Source: Seriola aureovittata (Eukaryota > Chordata > Actinopteri > Carangiformes > Carangidae). Taken from it: 64,000 nucleotides of DNA. The stretch is taken from contig NC_079364.1 of assembly GCF_021018895.1 (NCBI RefSeq), positions 30,790,201-30,854,200 of the forward strand, read 5' to 3'. The notes below the pieces were generated by a model that saw only the letters and a list, made by a program, of their open reading frames with translations, searched no databases and was not told the DNA's origin. Made by a program: the position numbers and the translations under genes. Positions 24,701 through 34,166 of the stretch are shown one piece after another (within the stretch, counting starts at the first letter, position 1; every line of letters begins with the position of its first letter).

Positions 24701-27700
24701 TTCTGTTTATGTCATGGCCATGACACGATACGCAGTCCTGCCAGTGATTTCACACCGTTACACTGATCAACATGTGACGGCGCTGTGTCGAGATTAGCTG
24801 CAGTACATCAGCAAAGGCAGAGAAGAATGAGACTGTGAGACAGTGAACACTGATGTAAACAATGTAGGGTTTAATTACTTGAAATGACACATTTGTTAGA
24901 CCTCAAAGATACACAGAGCGTTTTGTTGAGTAACACGTGACTTTTGTTTGTTTACAAGACACAGGGCTCCTATAACTTATAAAACCTTGTTCTGTCTCAT
25001 TATGTAATCATGTAGATCCTCAGTAAGCTAAATCCTTAAATGGAGCAGTTATCTGATGTCTCTGTCCTCTCCTGCAGTTCTTCGCCTGCCTGGTCATCCT
25101 GTTCGCCTGCGAAGTGGCAGCTGGAATCTGGGGCTTCATGCACAGAGACACAGTAAGACTGCAAACATACACTAGAGGAGATAGACATGTAACATTGAGC
25201 CTAAAAGTACAGTAAATACAGTGGCTTCAGAAAGTATTCAGACTCTTTTTACATTTAAATGTGTTCTACATTTACATTTGAATGGATAAAATTGCCATTT
25301 TGTCCACCGGTCTACACTCAGTGATCCACAGTGAAAACATGTTTTTAAGACATTTATTAAAATCAAAAACTGAAATTTCATTCAGTACTTTGTAGATACC
25401 TCTTTTATGCTGCATTCATCCTTCCCACAAAGCCCTCATTCTCCCGGTCCCTGCTGCTGACTTTAGCTTTAGAAATGGTTTTATACCCTCACCCTGATCT
25501 ATGCCTTGACACAATCTTATCATGGAGGTCTACAGAGAGTTCCTCGGACTTAATGGTTTAGGATTTCGCCTGACATACAGTGTGAATTGTGGGACCTTGT
25601 ATACACAGCTGTGTGCCTGTCTGAACTATGTCCAATCTGTGCAGGTTGCCACAGGTGGACTAGAATCAAGTTCTAGACACATCACATTAATTTAATTAAT
25701 TAAAGCAAACAGGAAGCACATGGTCAATTTACTTTTGTAAATGTGAGGTTTCAGTAAAAAACATGTTTTCACTTCTTTGTGGGTTATTGAGTGCAGACTG
25801 ATTTTATCCATGTAAAATTAAATCTACAACACAGTAAAGTGCAATAAGAGAAAAGGTGTGAATAGTCTGAAGCCATTTTAAATCTACAGGATATGTGTAG
25901 GTCCTGAAGTTGAGGTTAGATATCGTATTATAAAACAAAGGCTTCAAAAAGTCTGGTTTGTATATGGTGTTTTCAGATATCCTGGATTATTATGCCTGAA
26001 TTATGAAAGAACCCTTAATCAGACTTTTATGATATCAGACAGACTTGTCTGGAAGATTAGTCATGGAAAATGACATTCTGTATCAAGCAGGAAAAAAGTT
26101 GTTGAATGATATGTTTGGGTTGATTTATCATATTGGACGCTGCATCGCCTTGACGATGCTGAAATGATATATTGTCTGAATGCCCTGTTACTCTTTCTTG
26201 AAAGTCATTTGATGTTTGTCATTTTTTTCTGAGCAGACACGTATGATTTTGAGCTTGTACTCAGTTTGAAGTTTGTTAAGTTCATAGAAACCTCCTTGTT
26301 ACTGTTCCAGGTGTCAAAGGAGATGATCACCTTCTATGACACTGCATATGACAAGGCCATGACACAAAGCCTCGCTGACCCGAACAACAAGCAGCCTGCT
26401 ACCGCTGTGCTCAAGGTCTTCCATGAGACGGTATGAACAAACACTATACATTTATATTTTTTAAAGATATAACTTATGATAAATTATATTAAATTAAATA
26501 TATATTTTCATTAATTTACAAAACCATCAACTCAGGTCTTGAGGTCTATTTTATGTGTCTAAATATAAATAGCAAAAACCCTGCAAGACTTGTAAGGGCT
26601 GGGACCCTTCAGCAGAGCAGCAGGTGTGCAAGTGACCTAGATATATATCAAGTGTAATACATGCACCTTACCACAAGGCAGAGCTGTGCTGAATACAGAC
26701 ACTCGCTGTCGCGACAATAGTTACACGGTCAAGATTTCGTGTTTCAATGTGGCACGAGTTTTTCCCACATTAACATAATTAACCTTTTTACTTGTGAATA
26801 TATGTATATCTAACACTGGTATTGATCTGTACCTCAGGGCTCCATTTATTTTCAGGGGCACTATTTTTCTCTAAAGAAATTACATTGATGTATTAGAATT
26901 TTAGCGTAATATCCAACATAAATCCAGTATCCACTATCTGAGGTCTTTCAAAGCTCCTGGTGAACCTCTCTATGTTCTTGCTGCTTTTTTTTCTAAAATT
27001 ACAAACAACAAAAAATGAAAAATATCTACAACTCTAAATAAGCTGAAATCTGTAGGTTGTGAAGACAGAAACAAGTGGCGGCCTGATCAATGTTCAAAGA
27101 CATAAGACAGGACTTTAAGGTCCATATTTTCCTTTTCTCCTGTGTTGTATTTGAAGTGTTGATCCATAAGAAGATATATTTGTGGTTTTAAGAACCAAAA
27201 ACCATCTGAATGTAGTTTTACATCTCCTCTCTCAGGCTTCTCTCTCGAGCTCTAGTAATAACAGGTTGCTGAGCCAATCAGAAGAGAGGAGGCTCTGAGC
27301 CTCTTCTCTTAATGATAATTTAATTGGCTCACAGTTTTCTGAGTGGTCCAATAAAAATATAGCAGATATCACTCAGAGAAACCAAATCCTGCAAGGTTGG
27401 ATGGTGGGTCCAGCTGGGCAGGGCTTGGGGCATGCAGCCTCTGATAAATAAGCAGGCATAAAAGTTGTAATGGTTAAAAACGATGAATGTTGGAGTGAAA
27501 TTATCAAGGATCACATGTACAGCATGTTCACTGTGTTGTTTTTGTATTTCAGCTGAACTGCTGTGGTAAAGGCCTGGGGACCTCTTTTATAACAAAGATC
27601 ACGGACACATTAGGCATGACCGACCTCTGCCCCAGCGGCTCACAAAAAGTTGTAAGTGTGATCGTCCATCTCGACAGTGTTGTCACCACTTTCATGCAAC

Positions 27701-30700
27701 AACAGCCCTGGCCAGACTGTGGACAGAAAGCAACACTGGCATTTCAGATTAAATATTAAAGGTGAAGGAGGGTTGTACAGCACCACGTCATCACGGTGGT
27801 GTGTTCCTCAACCTTTCCATTGGGAGCCTGATATGCAGATGCAGATAAAAAAAACAAATGGATTTGAAATTCAGCTGAATTTGTTCATTATTTGGAACCA
27901 ACATAATGCTCTTAAAAATACAATAAATGCTCACCTTTCACATAAACACCGGACACCTTTACAGCTCTCAGTGGTCATCAACCTTTTGTGAAGAACGGAC
28001 CTTCCACAAAGCAGACATCTTGTCTTGTCAAAGCACAGCTGGAGCGAATAACAGCAAAGACTGCTCCGTTCCTTTTAGATGTACCAGTAAGTTATGTCAG
28101 AAACAATAGTTCAACAGGGAAATTCACATTCTTGCTGAGAACCAGATGAGGAAATTGATACCACTCCCATCAGTACAGAGCTGGAGCCATGAGACGAATC
28201 ATTACTGATTTCCTGTGGATTAAACTAACGAGATAAAAAGTGTTAATCAGTGTGAACGATGCTGTTGAGGTACAGCTGATGCATTTTGTAACTTTGGACA
28301 GAACCAAGCTGCTTCCCTTGACTTCCAGTCTTTATGCTAAGATAAAATCTGGCTCCAGCTCCACACTTAAAGCACCAGAATGAAAGTGGTTTCAATCTTC
28401 TCATCTAACTCTCAGCAAGAAAGAGGAAAAACATAATGTCAAACTGTGTAATGTTGTCAGTTACACATGTTTGACAACTCAAAAATGTCTGCTATGAGAA
28501 AGGTCTACAGGGTCAGGGGCCTGAAAAGGTTGAGAAACAGTGATGAAAATAAGTGGAGTGTATAATCCAACAAAATGTGTGATGTAGATGAATAGATAAC
28601 TTAAGTTTCTTCTTACTCATCAAATTAAACAAACTAGCCAGAGAATATTTGTCTTCATTTATAGATTTATTGTAAATGATGAAATTACTTTTATCAGTGA
28701 TAAGAAATATCATGCTTGTCTTGGCAGCCATCTTTATCCCAATTTTACACAGGAAAAGCTGAAAGAAAAATCGCATTTTTCATTTATTGTCACTGTGTGT
28801 TCAGTTTTAAACAGATTTCCAAACTTTTACATCATTTCATCTGCAGACTCCGTACAATTTTCACACCATTTGAACAATCACTGCAGGTGTTTTGAGATTG
28901 AATTGATTCATAATTTATCATTGTTTACACTGAAGCAAAGATTATAAAAGCTTATAAACCCTCGACCCATGAGACCAAACTTCACATGCCTGATCTTAGT
29001 TTCAGAGAAAAAAACAGTCAATTACGAGATATAAACTTAACTTTTAGCAGCACGTAGAGACTGAATGACCCAAGACTCAGAACTAACATCCAAACAGGTT
29101 CAGCAAATTTGCTTACAGTAGCTTAAACTGAGTTTAATTTACAAGTATTCATGTGAAATTGACCTGAACAACACAACTATACAAAATGTTTAATTCCAAA
29201 CTGGAAGAGTATCAAAAAAAGAAGTGCTCACCTTCCCGTGGCGCAGTCCAGACTTTTCATGTGTGAACTTTTGTGAAGTTTAAAGGAGCTATTTGTAAGT
29301 TTTGCTAGTGTTACACACAACATTAGCATTAGCAGCTGTTTACTTACCAGACTAGAAGAAACGTTGTGAGTTCAGCATCAAACTTCATTCCTTTACTCAC
29401 CAACAGCTGTCTCCAGAGGTGGAAATCAAACCTATTGTTTTGCCTCTATTTCTATCACTTTTTTTCTTCAACTGAAGTTAGCATGCTAACCAGCTAGCCC
29501 TGATGCAGCCGGACCATCTTGTCTTTCTAATACCAAGTGACTGTAGTGTCCAGAGTGCTTGGGTTCCAGCGGCTGTGGTGCTTGGAACACTAATAATAAT
29601 ATTGATAATAACAATCATTTCTTCTATTCTATACCTCGGTCTGACATCAACACTCAAAAATTACCAGAATTCTTAAGTGGTGAATCTGCCTTCATGGTCA
29701 GTGTAAACTACATATGTCCTGTGTGAGAATAGAACAGGCATAGCAACAGTTACTAATGTGACAGGGCTTTGTAAACAGTCTGTTAAAGATGTCAACAATT
29801 ATGGTGCTGTGCTCTTGCCCTAAACTCTGATTATAGCCCCTAGTGAAAACTGGTCACTGGAATAACTGTGGAATATAGCTTAGATAGTAATTAGCCAAAG
29901 TCAGATATGGAACATCAACATGATACTGTTGTTCTGAGCTGATTTAAATTAATGTCTTGATGTTTTTTCCTTTGCAGAATTGCCACCACAGGATCAACGA
30001 GTTGTTCTCAGATAAGATTTATCTGATTGGTATCGCCGCTCTGGTGGTTGCAGTTATTATGGTGAGAATTTGAAGCAGCACATCACAGAAGTAACAAACC
30101 CTTCAATAACACAGTGTATTTCTTCCTTTAATTTATCCAAAAGCAAACAGGTACATACTGCATACCATAACACAGGGCACAAGATATTGTGTGTGAGATT
30201 GTGTGCCATGGCAACGTTGAATCCTTAAATCTGTTGTATTTAACCACCACCACGTGCTGTGTAGTCATGGCAGTGGATGTGTGCAATAAATAAGTGATTA
30301 TTAGTAAAATGTATAGAACAGATAATATGTATACATTCATGCTGGTTCAGCTGCATCACTTACCTAAAAGACACAAGTATAGTTAATGACTCATATTTCT
30401 TTATAGTACAGCTGAGTAACTGTTGTTCAGTCGTTTGTTTACAATTTCTAAGTAATGTTACCAAGACTGCATTTTAAAGAAAAAAACATGGCAGCAAAAG
30501 AGAGCGACCAACAGGTAATTCAGAGCTGCCAGGCCCAAGTTTGTCTTCGTAAAGAGCAACAGTTTAAATATAACGTTATTAACTGAATCATTTAGACTGT
30601 GTGAGCCTTCACATCTGTAATGTGTTCAGAGCACCAAAGTAGTCAATTTAAGTACTTTAGTATTAACTTAAGTCATCTTCTATGGAACATTTAACATATT

Positions 30701-31978
30701 TATTCCTCAACTGGAGAACAAATGTTTTGTGTTTGGTGTCTGTCTGTCTATTATGACATATGATGTTATGGCTCTATATTAAAGGATGAGACTCGTGCTA
30801 TTCTAAATCTTTAGCGTTGTCAACAGATCCCACAAAAAGATCAAAACCAACGTGTTAGTCATTAATCAATACTTTCTGACTTCTCTACCCTGTCAATGAC
30901 ACTCAGCCTCATGCCAAGTGGTTCCTATGAAAGAGGTCACAAATAGTTTGACATTTCTTCCTAAAACAGCTGGTCACTGAGTTTTTAGCTAGCGTCACTG
31001 AAACAGGAGGAAATGGTACGTTTAGTTGTGACTAATTTCAGTACACATTTACATGTTTCTGGTAGCAGTGTGTGTGGGACTGAGTCAGAATAAACCACTT
31101 TTACAGGGAATTATGTGGTTTGACTGTTTCTTGCCAAACACCAGCTGGGTACAGTCAGTCACTGAGTCATTGAGTTCCTCAATAAATAGTTCCAGCATGT
31201 AACTCCCTCTAAAACCACACATTGTCATTTTTACATAACTGTTTGTGTACAGATTAAAACAAATAAGTGTTAATTAGTGAGTTGGTAGGTGTATTTTTAA
31301 AACATGCCTCCAGTCTTTATGCAAGAAATGCCAAAATTAGAGAGATGTCAACCTGTTTCTTTAACTGTTAACTATTTCTTTGGATAGACCCCAAGCTGGT
31401 CTGGGGTAAAGGGGAGTAACAAAAGAGTAGTTTAGGAGCTCGAGGAGTCATATTATATTATATGTATATATATGTTCTCAAAGATTTATTGCCAAAACAT
31501 GAAGCACAGTATAATTTCAGGAAGAGCCAAGGCCAAAATAACAAATGTAACAACCCTAACTAGAAACAAAACCACAATACTGAAACTAAAACAAAAGAAA
31601 AGTTCACAGTACTAATCTCCCTAACAAAAAAAAAAGGGTTGAAATAAAATGGCAGCTCTCCCCTACAGGGCTCCTTGGCAGGGTTTACCAACTACAGTCA
31701 AATGAAATCATACAAACGGTAACCAATAACTGAAATTCAACAAACAAAATGGTAACAAACAGCATGTGGCAGAGGGAGTGACCTCAGAGGGCTGGACCAA
31801 TTAGCTGCAGGTCCTGAGATGCAACTAATAATCATGAGCTGAGGCCTACAGAGCCTGAGGAGCAGCCCAGTAAATCAGTTATGTAATCATCCTTCATGTC
31901 TGTGTCCACCCTCAGATCTTTGAGATGATCTTCAGCATGGTGTTGTGCTGTGGGATCCGCAACAGCCCCGTGTACTGA
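10509..31978 (+). CDS. cd81: CD81 tetraspanin, exons 2-8 (5' end missing)
   Basis: This is a four-pass membrane protein of the tetraspanin family that organises membrane microdomains with partners such as integrins and Ig-superfamily proteins. Seven coding exons join in frame: 10509-10623, 24525-24622, 25078-25152, 26311-26430, 27553-27651, 29978-30061 and 31916-31978. Together they give 654 nt, or 217 residues plus stop. With a usual 22-residue first exon the protein would be about 239 residues, against 236 in human. Visible hallmarks are the short first loop, TM2 with [11 protein letters not shown]3, a large extracellular loop with the CCG motif, LCPSG and NCH cysteines (four loop cysteines as in CD81), TM4, and a C-terminal juxtamembrane CC followed by GIRNSPVY. 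All six internal introns are GT-AG. CD81 rather than CD9 or CD82 is chosen because [17 protein letters not shown] and AVGAVMM match CD81 closely. Which teleost paralogue it is cannot be decided here. Confidence 0.96.
12155..12275 (+). repeat. Dispersed repeat, shared with 22655-22770
   Basis: GTGTTGTCAACTTAGAGCAT, then GGATTTAGAGAC and TTTTTTCAAAAAAGT match, with divergence, GTGTTGACAACATAGTGC, the GATTT.AGAG block and TTTTTTCAAAAAAGT at 22675-22740. It is a known type of abundant fish repeat whose class I cannot assign. Confidence 0.5.
13158..13185. repeat. (CCCT)n microsatellite in a pyrimidine-rich tract
   Basis: Tandem CCCT units inside a strongly pyrimidine-biased + strand stretch that extends over about 12960-13260. 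Purely compositional; no gene. Confidence 0.85.
13301..13359. repeat. (CA)29 microsatellite
   Basis: 59 bp of uninterrupted CA. His-Thr and Cys-Val open frames across it are artefacts. Confidence 0.98.
15154..15289 (+). repeat. LINE 3' end with (TAATC)n tail, copy 1
   Basis: About 136 bp in cd81 intron 2, ending AAGTTAATCTAATCTAATC. It is very similar to the reverse complement of 60251-60395. Such pentamer tails are typical of 3' termini of fish non-LTR elements or SINEs that use their machinery. Confidence 0.7.
17784..17809. repeat. (TC)13 microsatellite
   Basis: Perfect TC run in cd81 intron 2. Confidence 0.9.
18733..18742. repeat. 10-bp direct repeat flanking fold-back unit, left
   Basis: GGAGTTAATT, repeated at 19247-19256. 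It abuts the left arm of the 18743-19246 element and is best explained as a target-site duplication. Confidence 0.65.
18793..18832 (-). ncRNA. Hammerhead ribozyme motif, left arm
   Basis: On the minus strand: GAA, the CUGAUGA core, a stem-loop with CCUCU/AGAGG pairing, GAAAC, then GUC and UUC. GAA and UUC can pair as stem I. Stem III is reduced to the self-complementary ACGU, so cleavage may need a dimer, as known for minimal hammerheads. Sequence identical to the right-arm motif. Confidence 0.7.
19117..19156 (+). ncRNA. Hammerhead ribozyme motif, right arm
   Basis: The CTGATGA core is at 19120-19126, the stem II hairpin with CCTCT/AGAGG at 19129-19144, and GAAAC at 19146-19150. The GTC cleavage triplet follows at 19151-19153, then TTC, which pairs with GAA at 19117-19119. 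All invariant core bases are present. Stem I is only three pairs and stem III is minimal, so activity as a monomer is doubtful. Confidence 0.7.
19247..19256. repeat. 10-bp direct repeat flanking fold-back unit, right
   Basis: GGAGTTAATT, directly following the 40-bp tail and matching 18733-18742. Confidence 0.65.
19480..19600 (+). repeat. Dispersed repeat, shared with 29150-29285
   Basis: Contains AACAACACAATTTTATAAAA and GTCCAGACTTTATGTGTGAA in the same order as the copy in cd81 intron 6. Family unidentified. Confidence 0.5.
20350..20775 (+). repeat. Degenerate fish repeat (GTTAGCATGCT family)
   Basis: CAGCTGTACTTTTGTTTATC, GGGCATATTACCTGCTTTAC, CAGCATGCCATTGTGAGCAT and GTTAGCATGCTGTCACC, then CTCAAAGAGCTGATAGCATG, keep the order of a widespread teleost repeat. 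Its other half is represented at 42080-42250 and 1480-1625. Confidence 0.55.
21703..21732. repeat. (GT)n microsatellite
   Basis: About 30 bp of GT in cd81 intron 2. Confidence 0.9.
22655..22770 (+). repeat. Dispersed repeat, partner of 12155-12275
   Basis: Same block order as at 12155-12275, including TTTTTTCAAAAAAGTATCTA and a following AAATCTAGAGACATTTTTGA. Both copies lie in cd81 intron 2 in the same orientation. Confidence 0.5.
23932..23953. repeat. Poly-A run
   Basis: About 21 A in a row, then GAAAAAG. No adjacent retroelement body or target duplication was recognised, so it is not called a retroposon. Confidence 0.85.
24525..24622 (+). CDS. cd81: cd81 exon 3: TM2 and inner loop
   Basis: 98 nt complete the split Ser codon and encode the TM2 core ([10 protein letters not shown], then GFLGCYGAI) and the cytoplasmic QESQCLLG loop. 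The two cysteines of this segment correspond to known palmitoylation sites in the family. The acceptor is TTTCCAG and the donor is GTGAGT. Confidence 0.96.
25078..25152 (+). CDS. cd81: cd81 exon 4: TM3
   Basis: Exactly 25 codons ([20 protein letters not shown] and then MHRDT) encode the third transmembrane segment and the start of the large extracellular loop. The acceptor is CCTGCAG and the donor is GTAAGA. Human CD81 has the same exon length and a near-identical core. Confidence 0.96.
25153..26310 (+). other. cd81: cd81 intron 4
   Basis: A 1,158-bp intron, most of whose left half is a decayed Tc1-like transposon (25217-25880). The remaining 430 bp before exon 5 show nothing recognisable. 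Confidence 0.85.
25217..25880 (-). mobile_element. Internally deleted Tc1-like transposon relic
   Basis: The left end after a TA reads CAGTGGCTTCAGAAAGTATT, the terminal sequence of a well-known fish Tc1-like family. The right end at 25863-25880 is its degraded inverted counterpart, again ending in TA. Inside are fragments of the transposase region read on the minus strand, including the part around 25500-25560 that encodes the start of the helix-turn-helix domain (EL-SVDL-like). These are joined by deletion to a downstream piece near 25407-25460. At about 660 bp against about 1.6 kb for full elements, it cannot encode transposase. Confidence 0.75.
26311..26430 (+). CDS. cd81: cd81 exon 5: large extracellular loop, first half
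   Basis: Forty codons from VSKEMI to KVFHET encode the A and B helix part of the large extracellular loop. This is the most variable part of the protein; PNNKQPA lies in the A-B connecting stretch. The acceptor is TTCCAG and the donor is GTATGA. The KxFHET end is conserved with human CD81 and directly precedes the CCG motif of exon 6. Confidence 0.95.
26431..27552 (+). other. cd81: cd81 intron 5
   Basis: A 1,122-bp intron. It contains a truncated copy of a TTAA-flanked MITE (27115-27303) that recurs downstream of the gene at 33077-33452. Nothing else was recognised. Confidence 0.85.
27115..27303 (+). repeat. MITE copy, right end lost
   Basis: It starts at TTAA followed by AGGTCC and matches the first half of the 33077-33452 element almost base for base. 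The shared stretch runs through the GTGTTGTATTTGAAGTGT and CCATAAGAAGATATATTTGT segments and on to AATCAGAAGAG. The similarity stops near 27303, so the right terminus is missing. It lies in cd81 intron 5. Confidence 0.75.
27553..27651 (+). CDS. cd81: cd81 exon 6: CCG motif and LCPSG
   Basis: 33 codons begin with LNCCG, the tetraspanin signature, and carry the third loop cysteine in DLCPSG. The acceptor is TTTCAG and the donor is GTAAGT. The stretch between the two cysteines is divergent from mammals, as expected for the C/D region of the loop. Confidence 0.96.
27793..28541. mobile_element. hAT-like nonautonomous element (probable)
   Basis: The left end near 27793 contains TTCCTCAACCTTTCC and the right end near 28520-28541 contains AAAGGTTGAGAAACAGTG. 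These are inverted partners of the CAGTGGTTCTCAACC type typical of fish hAT elements. No convincing 8-bp target duplication was identified and the borders are approximate. Confidence 0.4.
28118..28440. repeat. Common fish interspersed repeat (GGGAAATA family), copy
   Basis: It shows two diagnostic blocks: TTGCTGAGAACCAGATGAG... GATACCACT at the left, and CAGTCTTTATGCTAAG... TCTTCTCATCTAACTCTC...AGCAAGAAAG at the right. The same modules, in either orientation, occur at 9596-9662, 10150-10212, 32641-32712, 37941-38071 and 51176-51336. The pairing suggests a palindromic or duplicated unit. The class is not certain. Confidence 0.6.
29150..29285 (+). repeat. Dispersed repeat, shared with 19480-19600
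   Basis: It shares the blocks AACAACACAA, ACAAAATGT and GTCCAGACTTT...TGTGTGAAC.TTTGTGAA with 19480-19600 in cd81 intron 2, in the same order and orientation. The family is not identified. A separate TTTAAAGGAGCTAT MITE-like start follows directly at 29279. Confidence 0.5.
29978..30061 (+). CDS. cd81: cd81 exon 7: end of loop and TM4
   Basis: 28 codons carry the fourth loop cysteine (NCH), the [13 protein letters not shown] segment and most of TM4 ([10 protein letters not shown]). The acceptor is TTTGCAG and the donor is GTGAGA. Confidence 0.96.
30062..31915 (+). other. cd81: cd81 intron 7
   Basis: A 1,854-bp intron. Its right quarter (31387-31857) is an LTR-like relic that ends only about 58 bp before the last exon. 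The remainder shows nothing recognisable. Confidence 0.8.
31387..31857 (-). repeat. LTR-like relic, copy 1
   Basis: It shares an ordered series of blocks with 39921-40458: ACCCCA-type start, GGGGAGTAACAAA, GGCCAAAATAACAAA, CTCTCCCCTA..GGGCT and GAGCTGAGGCC. The layout resembles the reverse complement of a degraded fish LTR. The two copies are strongly diverged from each other. The Gypsy or BEL assignment is an inference. Confidence 0.45.
31916..31978 (+). CDS. cd81: cd81 exon 8: end of TM4 and C-terminal tail, stop
   Basis: Twenty codons ([10 protein letters not shown], then [10 protein letters not shown]) and TGA at 31976-31978. The CC pair is the juxtamembrane palmitoylation site of the family. 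The tail ends SPVY where human ends SSVY, keeping a C-terminal Val-Tyr. The acceptor is CCCTCAG. Confidence 0.96.
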   Translation: MFEMIFSMVLCCGIRNSPVY

Positions 31979-32640
31979 GGCGCCGGGCTGCCAGCGTCCT
32001 CGCCAATGAAGGAAGGACGACCTCTCCGTCTCGCTCACTTTTCTTTTCTTTTATAAGCAGGAACCGTCACATATTATTGCTTGCTGGATTTTAGTCGGCT
32101 CGTTGAGAAGACAACATAAACCATCCTCCATTGAGCGTTTTAATTACACTGTCAATGATTTTGTTTTTGTTCGTCACAGATGCTGTTATGCATAATTGAC
32201 CAGTACTATCCTAACCTGATATGTAGATATTATATTACACTGTCACATTGAATTACTTCCACCAGTCCTGGTGCTCTAATCCTTTAGGGATTCATTAGTT
32301 GTTTACTGCCTCCTTGCCTATGAACATGCTCTTATATTCTTGGTTTTAAGGATGTTTTTTTTCACTGTTTTATGTATAAACTGTATATAAATATATATTA
32401 ACAGTGCTTTATGACTGCATGAGCATGGATACTACAGTAAATTCTTGTATTCTTCCTGCACTATGCTTATATGTCTTGCCCTAGACCGAACCAGATGATG
32501 GTGTATAAGACCGGCACTAGTGTTGGCCTCACCATGCTGCATAGAGGTGAACATACACAAACACACTTCCCCGTCCGACAGATCATTGTCTCGGTTCACA
32601 TCCACATCAATGAGAGGATTTATACCATCTCTCATGTCTT

Positions 32641-32712
32641 TAGGCTAAATATGAAGCTACAGCTAGCAGGTGATTAGCTTAGTTTAGCAGAAAGACTAGA
32701 ACAAAGGGGAAA
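32641..32712 (-). repeat. GGGAAATA-family fragment in cd81 downstream flank
   Basis: AATATGAAGCTACAGCTAGC followed by GATTAGCTTAGTTTAGCA and AAGACTAGAACAAAGGGG matches the second half of the family in reverse orientation. Confidence 0.55.
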
Positions 32713-33076
32713 TGAGTGCTGGAAGTATTTTTCTCCAGGTGCAGTGACGTCTGGAGTCTTGTCATCGTGAGTTGGCAGGTGGAAAGTCGCACCGGGCCGA
32801 GAAATAGTTCCAGCAAGTCGCTCCCCTTAAGTGTTACCCATAATAATGCCAAACAGTCATATTCAACTCCCCATATTGTTACATTTGTCAGATTCACAAA
32901 TGAATGGTGTTTTTCAGGGCTGTTGTATTAGATTAGATATTTCAAGTGTTCATGCTTTTGTATCTGCTCCCTTCAACTTTATTGTGTAATAGTCTCAGAC
33001 TACTAACTGCAGTGCTAATATTTGTGGTAGTAGAGGGCAGTGCAGTCACATGAAAACTGTTGATCTAAAATCAGAC

Positions 33077-33452
33077 TTAAAGGTGCCATATTTTACACTT
33101 TTCCTGTGTTGTATTTGAAGTGTCGATCCATAAGAAGATATATTTGTGGTTTTAAGCCAAAAACCATCTGAATGTAGTTTTACATCTCCTCTCTCAGGCT
33201 TCTCTCTGGAGCTCTAGCAACAACAGGTCGGTGAACCAATCAGAAGAGCGGAGGCTCTGACAGCTGAGAGCAGTGACTGTTTTGTTGTGACATCATAAAG
33301 TTACAGAAGTCCTGACAGCTCATTATAAAGCTCATTTCTCAATTTCTATGTGGACTGAGCGCTTTGATACTTTCACAGTATTAGTAACCTAGACCTGCTT
33401 TATAATCAAAACACACATGGAAATCTGACTTCATACAATATGGGACCTTTAA
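33077..33452. mobile_element. Complete TTAA-flanked MITE
   Basis: TTAA at 33077 and again at 33449. The inner ends are inverted: AAGGTGCCATATTTTAC at the left, with ATACAATATGGGACCTT at the right as its imperfect complement. The 376-bp unit has no coding capacity. TTAA target duplication is typical of piggyBac-type transposition, so a piggyBac-mobilised MITE is likely. A truncated sister copy lies in cd81 intron 5. Confidence 0.65.
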
Positions 33453-34160
33453 CTGCTGCTTTAAGTTCCACCAATTAGAGAACTGCCATCTGGCAACTGA
33501 ACATCCAGTGGAATTTTTTATTCCACTACAAAGGCTTGAAGTATTTGGTCCTGAGGTCTGTTCCTGCTAGATGCATCTGCCACTGACACTAACTCTTCAG
33601 CACTGCAACGCATCATCAACTCACACACTCACCGAAAATCTTGCCATCTTGTGTAACCTCCCATATTATCACAGTGTGTGTCAACCAACTAAAAACCTTG
33701 TATTGTTAACATCTCTTACTTAAACTGAGAAACCGTAAAAGTGTCTTGTAATAGTTACAGCTCTGAAGTATTGTACTAATGAAAATAATGAAGGCTGTAA
33801 AAAGACAATGTATGCCTTTTTTTCTCTTTGTATTGTGATATCTTTGTCTGGTACGTCATCACAGGAGTCTGAACAGGAAGGGTGGAAGACTGTGCAAGTG
33901 GCAACTGAGAGGAAGTCGAACTGTCAATATATGTCAGTACATCAGCTGGTTTCTCCCCAGAAATCATTAACTAAAATATGACACCCATCAGTCCAGAATT
34001 CCCCAGTGATAAGGGCGATAGCTGTGTTTCTCTGTCCGTGTTGCTGCCTTTTCAATTTTGGTAACTGACAGTCAGGAGCCACTGCCATTTAGATCTCAAC
34101 CCATCGCTACTCTCTAGACTTCGGTTTGCCCAAATATAAAGGGATTAAATGTATTTTACA

Positions 34161-34166
34161 AATAAA
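34161..34166 (+). terminator. Candidate polyadenylation signal AATAAA
   Basis: AATAAA followed about 10 bases later by a GGTGGTCTCGTCTTTTTCTTT-type GU/U-rich stretch. It is on the cd81 strand, 2.2 kb past the stop. Transcript evidence is lacking, and a closer non-canonical signal may be used instead. Confidence 0.3.

Larger units (their letters stand above)
27652..29977 (+). other. cd81: cd81 intron 6
   Basis: A 2,326-bp intron made largely of nested repeats. A hAT-like pair of inverted ends (about 27793 and 28541) encloses a SINE-like repeat (28118-28440). A second shared repeat lies at 29150-29285 and a MITE-like segment starts near 29280. No coding sequence was seen. Confidence 0.8.
31979..34166 (+). 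other. cd81: cd81 3' UTR and downstream flank (extent uncertain)
   Basis: The sequence after the stop is presumed 3' UTR. I saw no AATAAA in the first few hundred bases, only AT-rich ATATAAATATATATTAA near 32390. The first clear AATAAA followed by a GT/T-rich stretch is at 34161. If that is used, the UTR is about 2.2 kb and contains a GGGAAATA-family fragment (32641-32712) and a complete MITE (33077-33452). Confidence 0.4.

Noticed and set aside
24172..24723. 183-codon open frame containing cd81 exon 3
   Set aside because: The frame overlaps exon 3 in a different phase. The true coding segment is bounded by the acceptor at 24524 and the donor at 24623.
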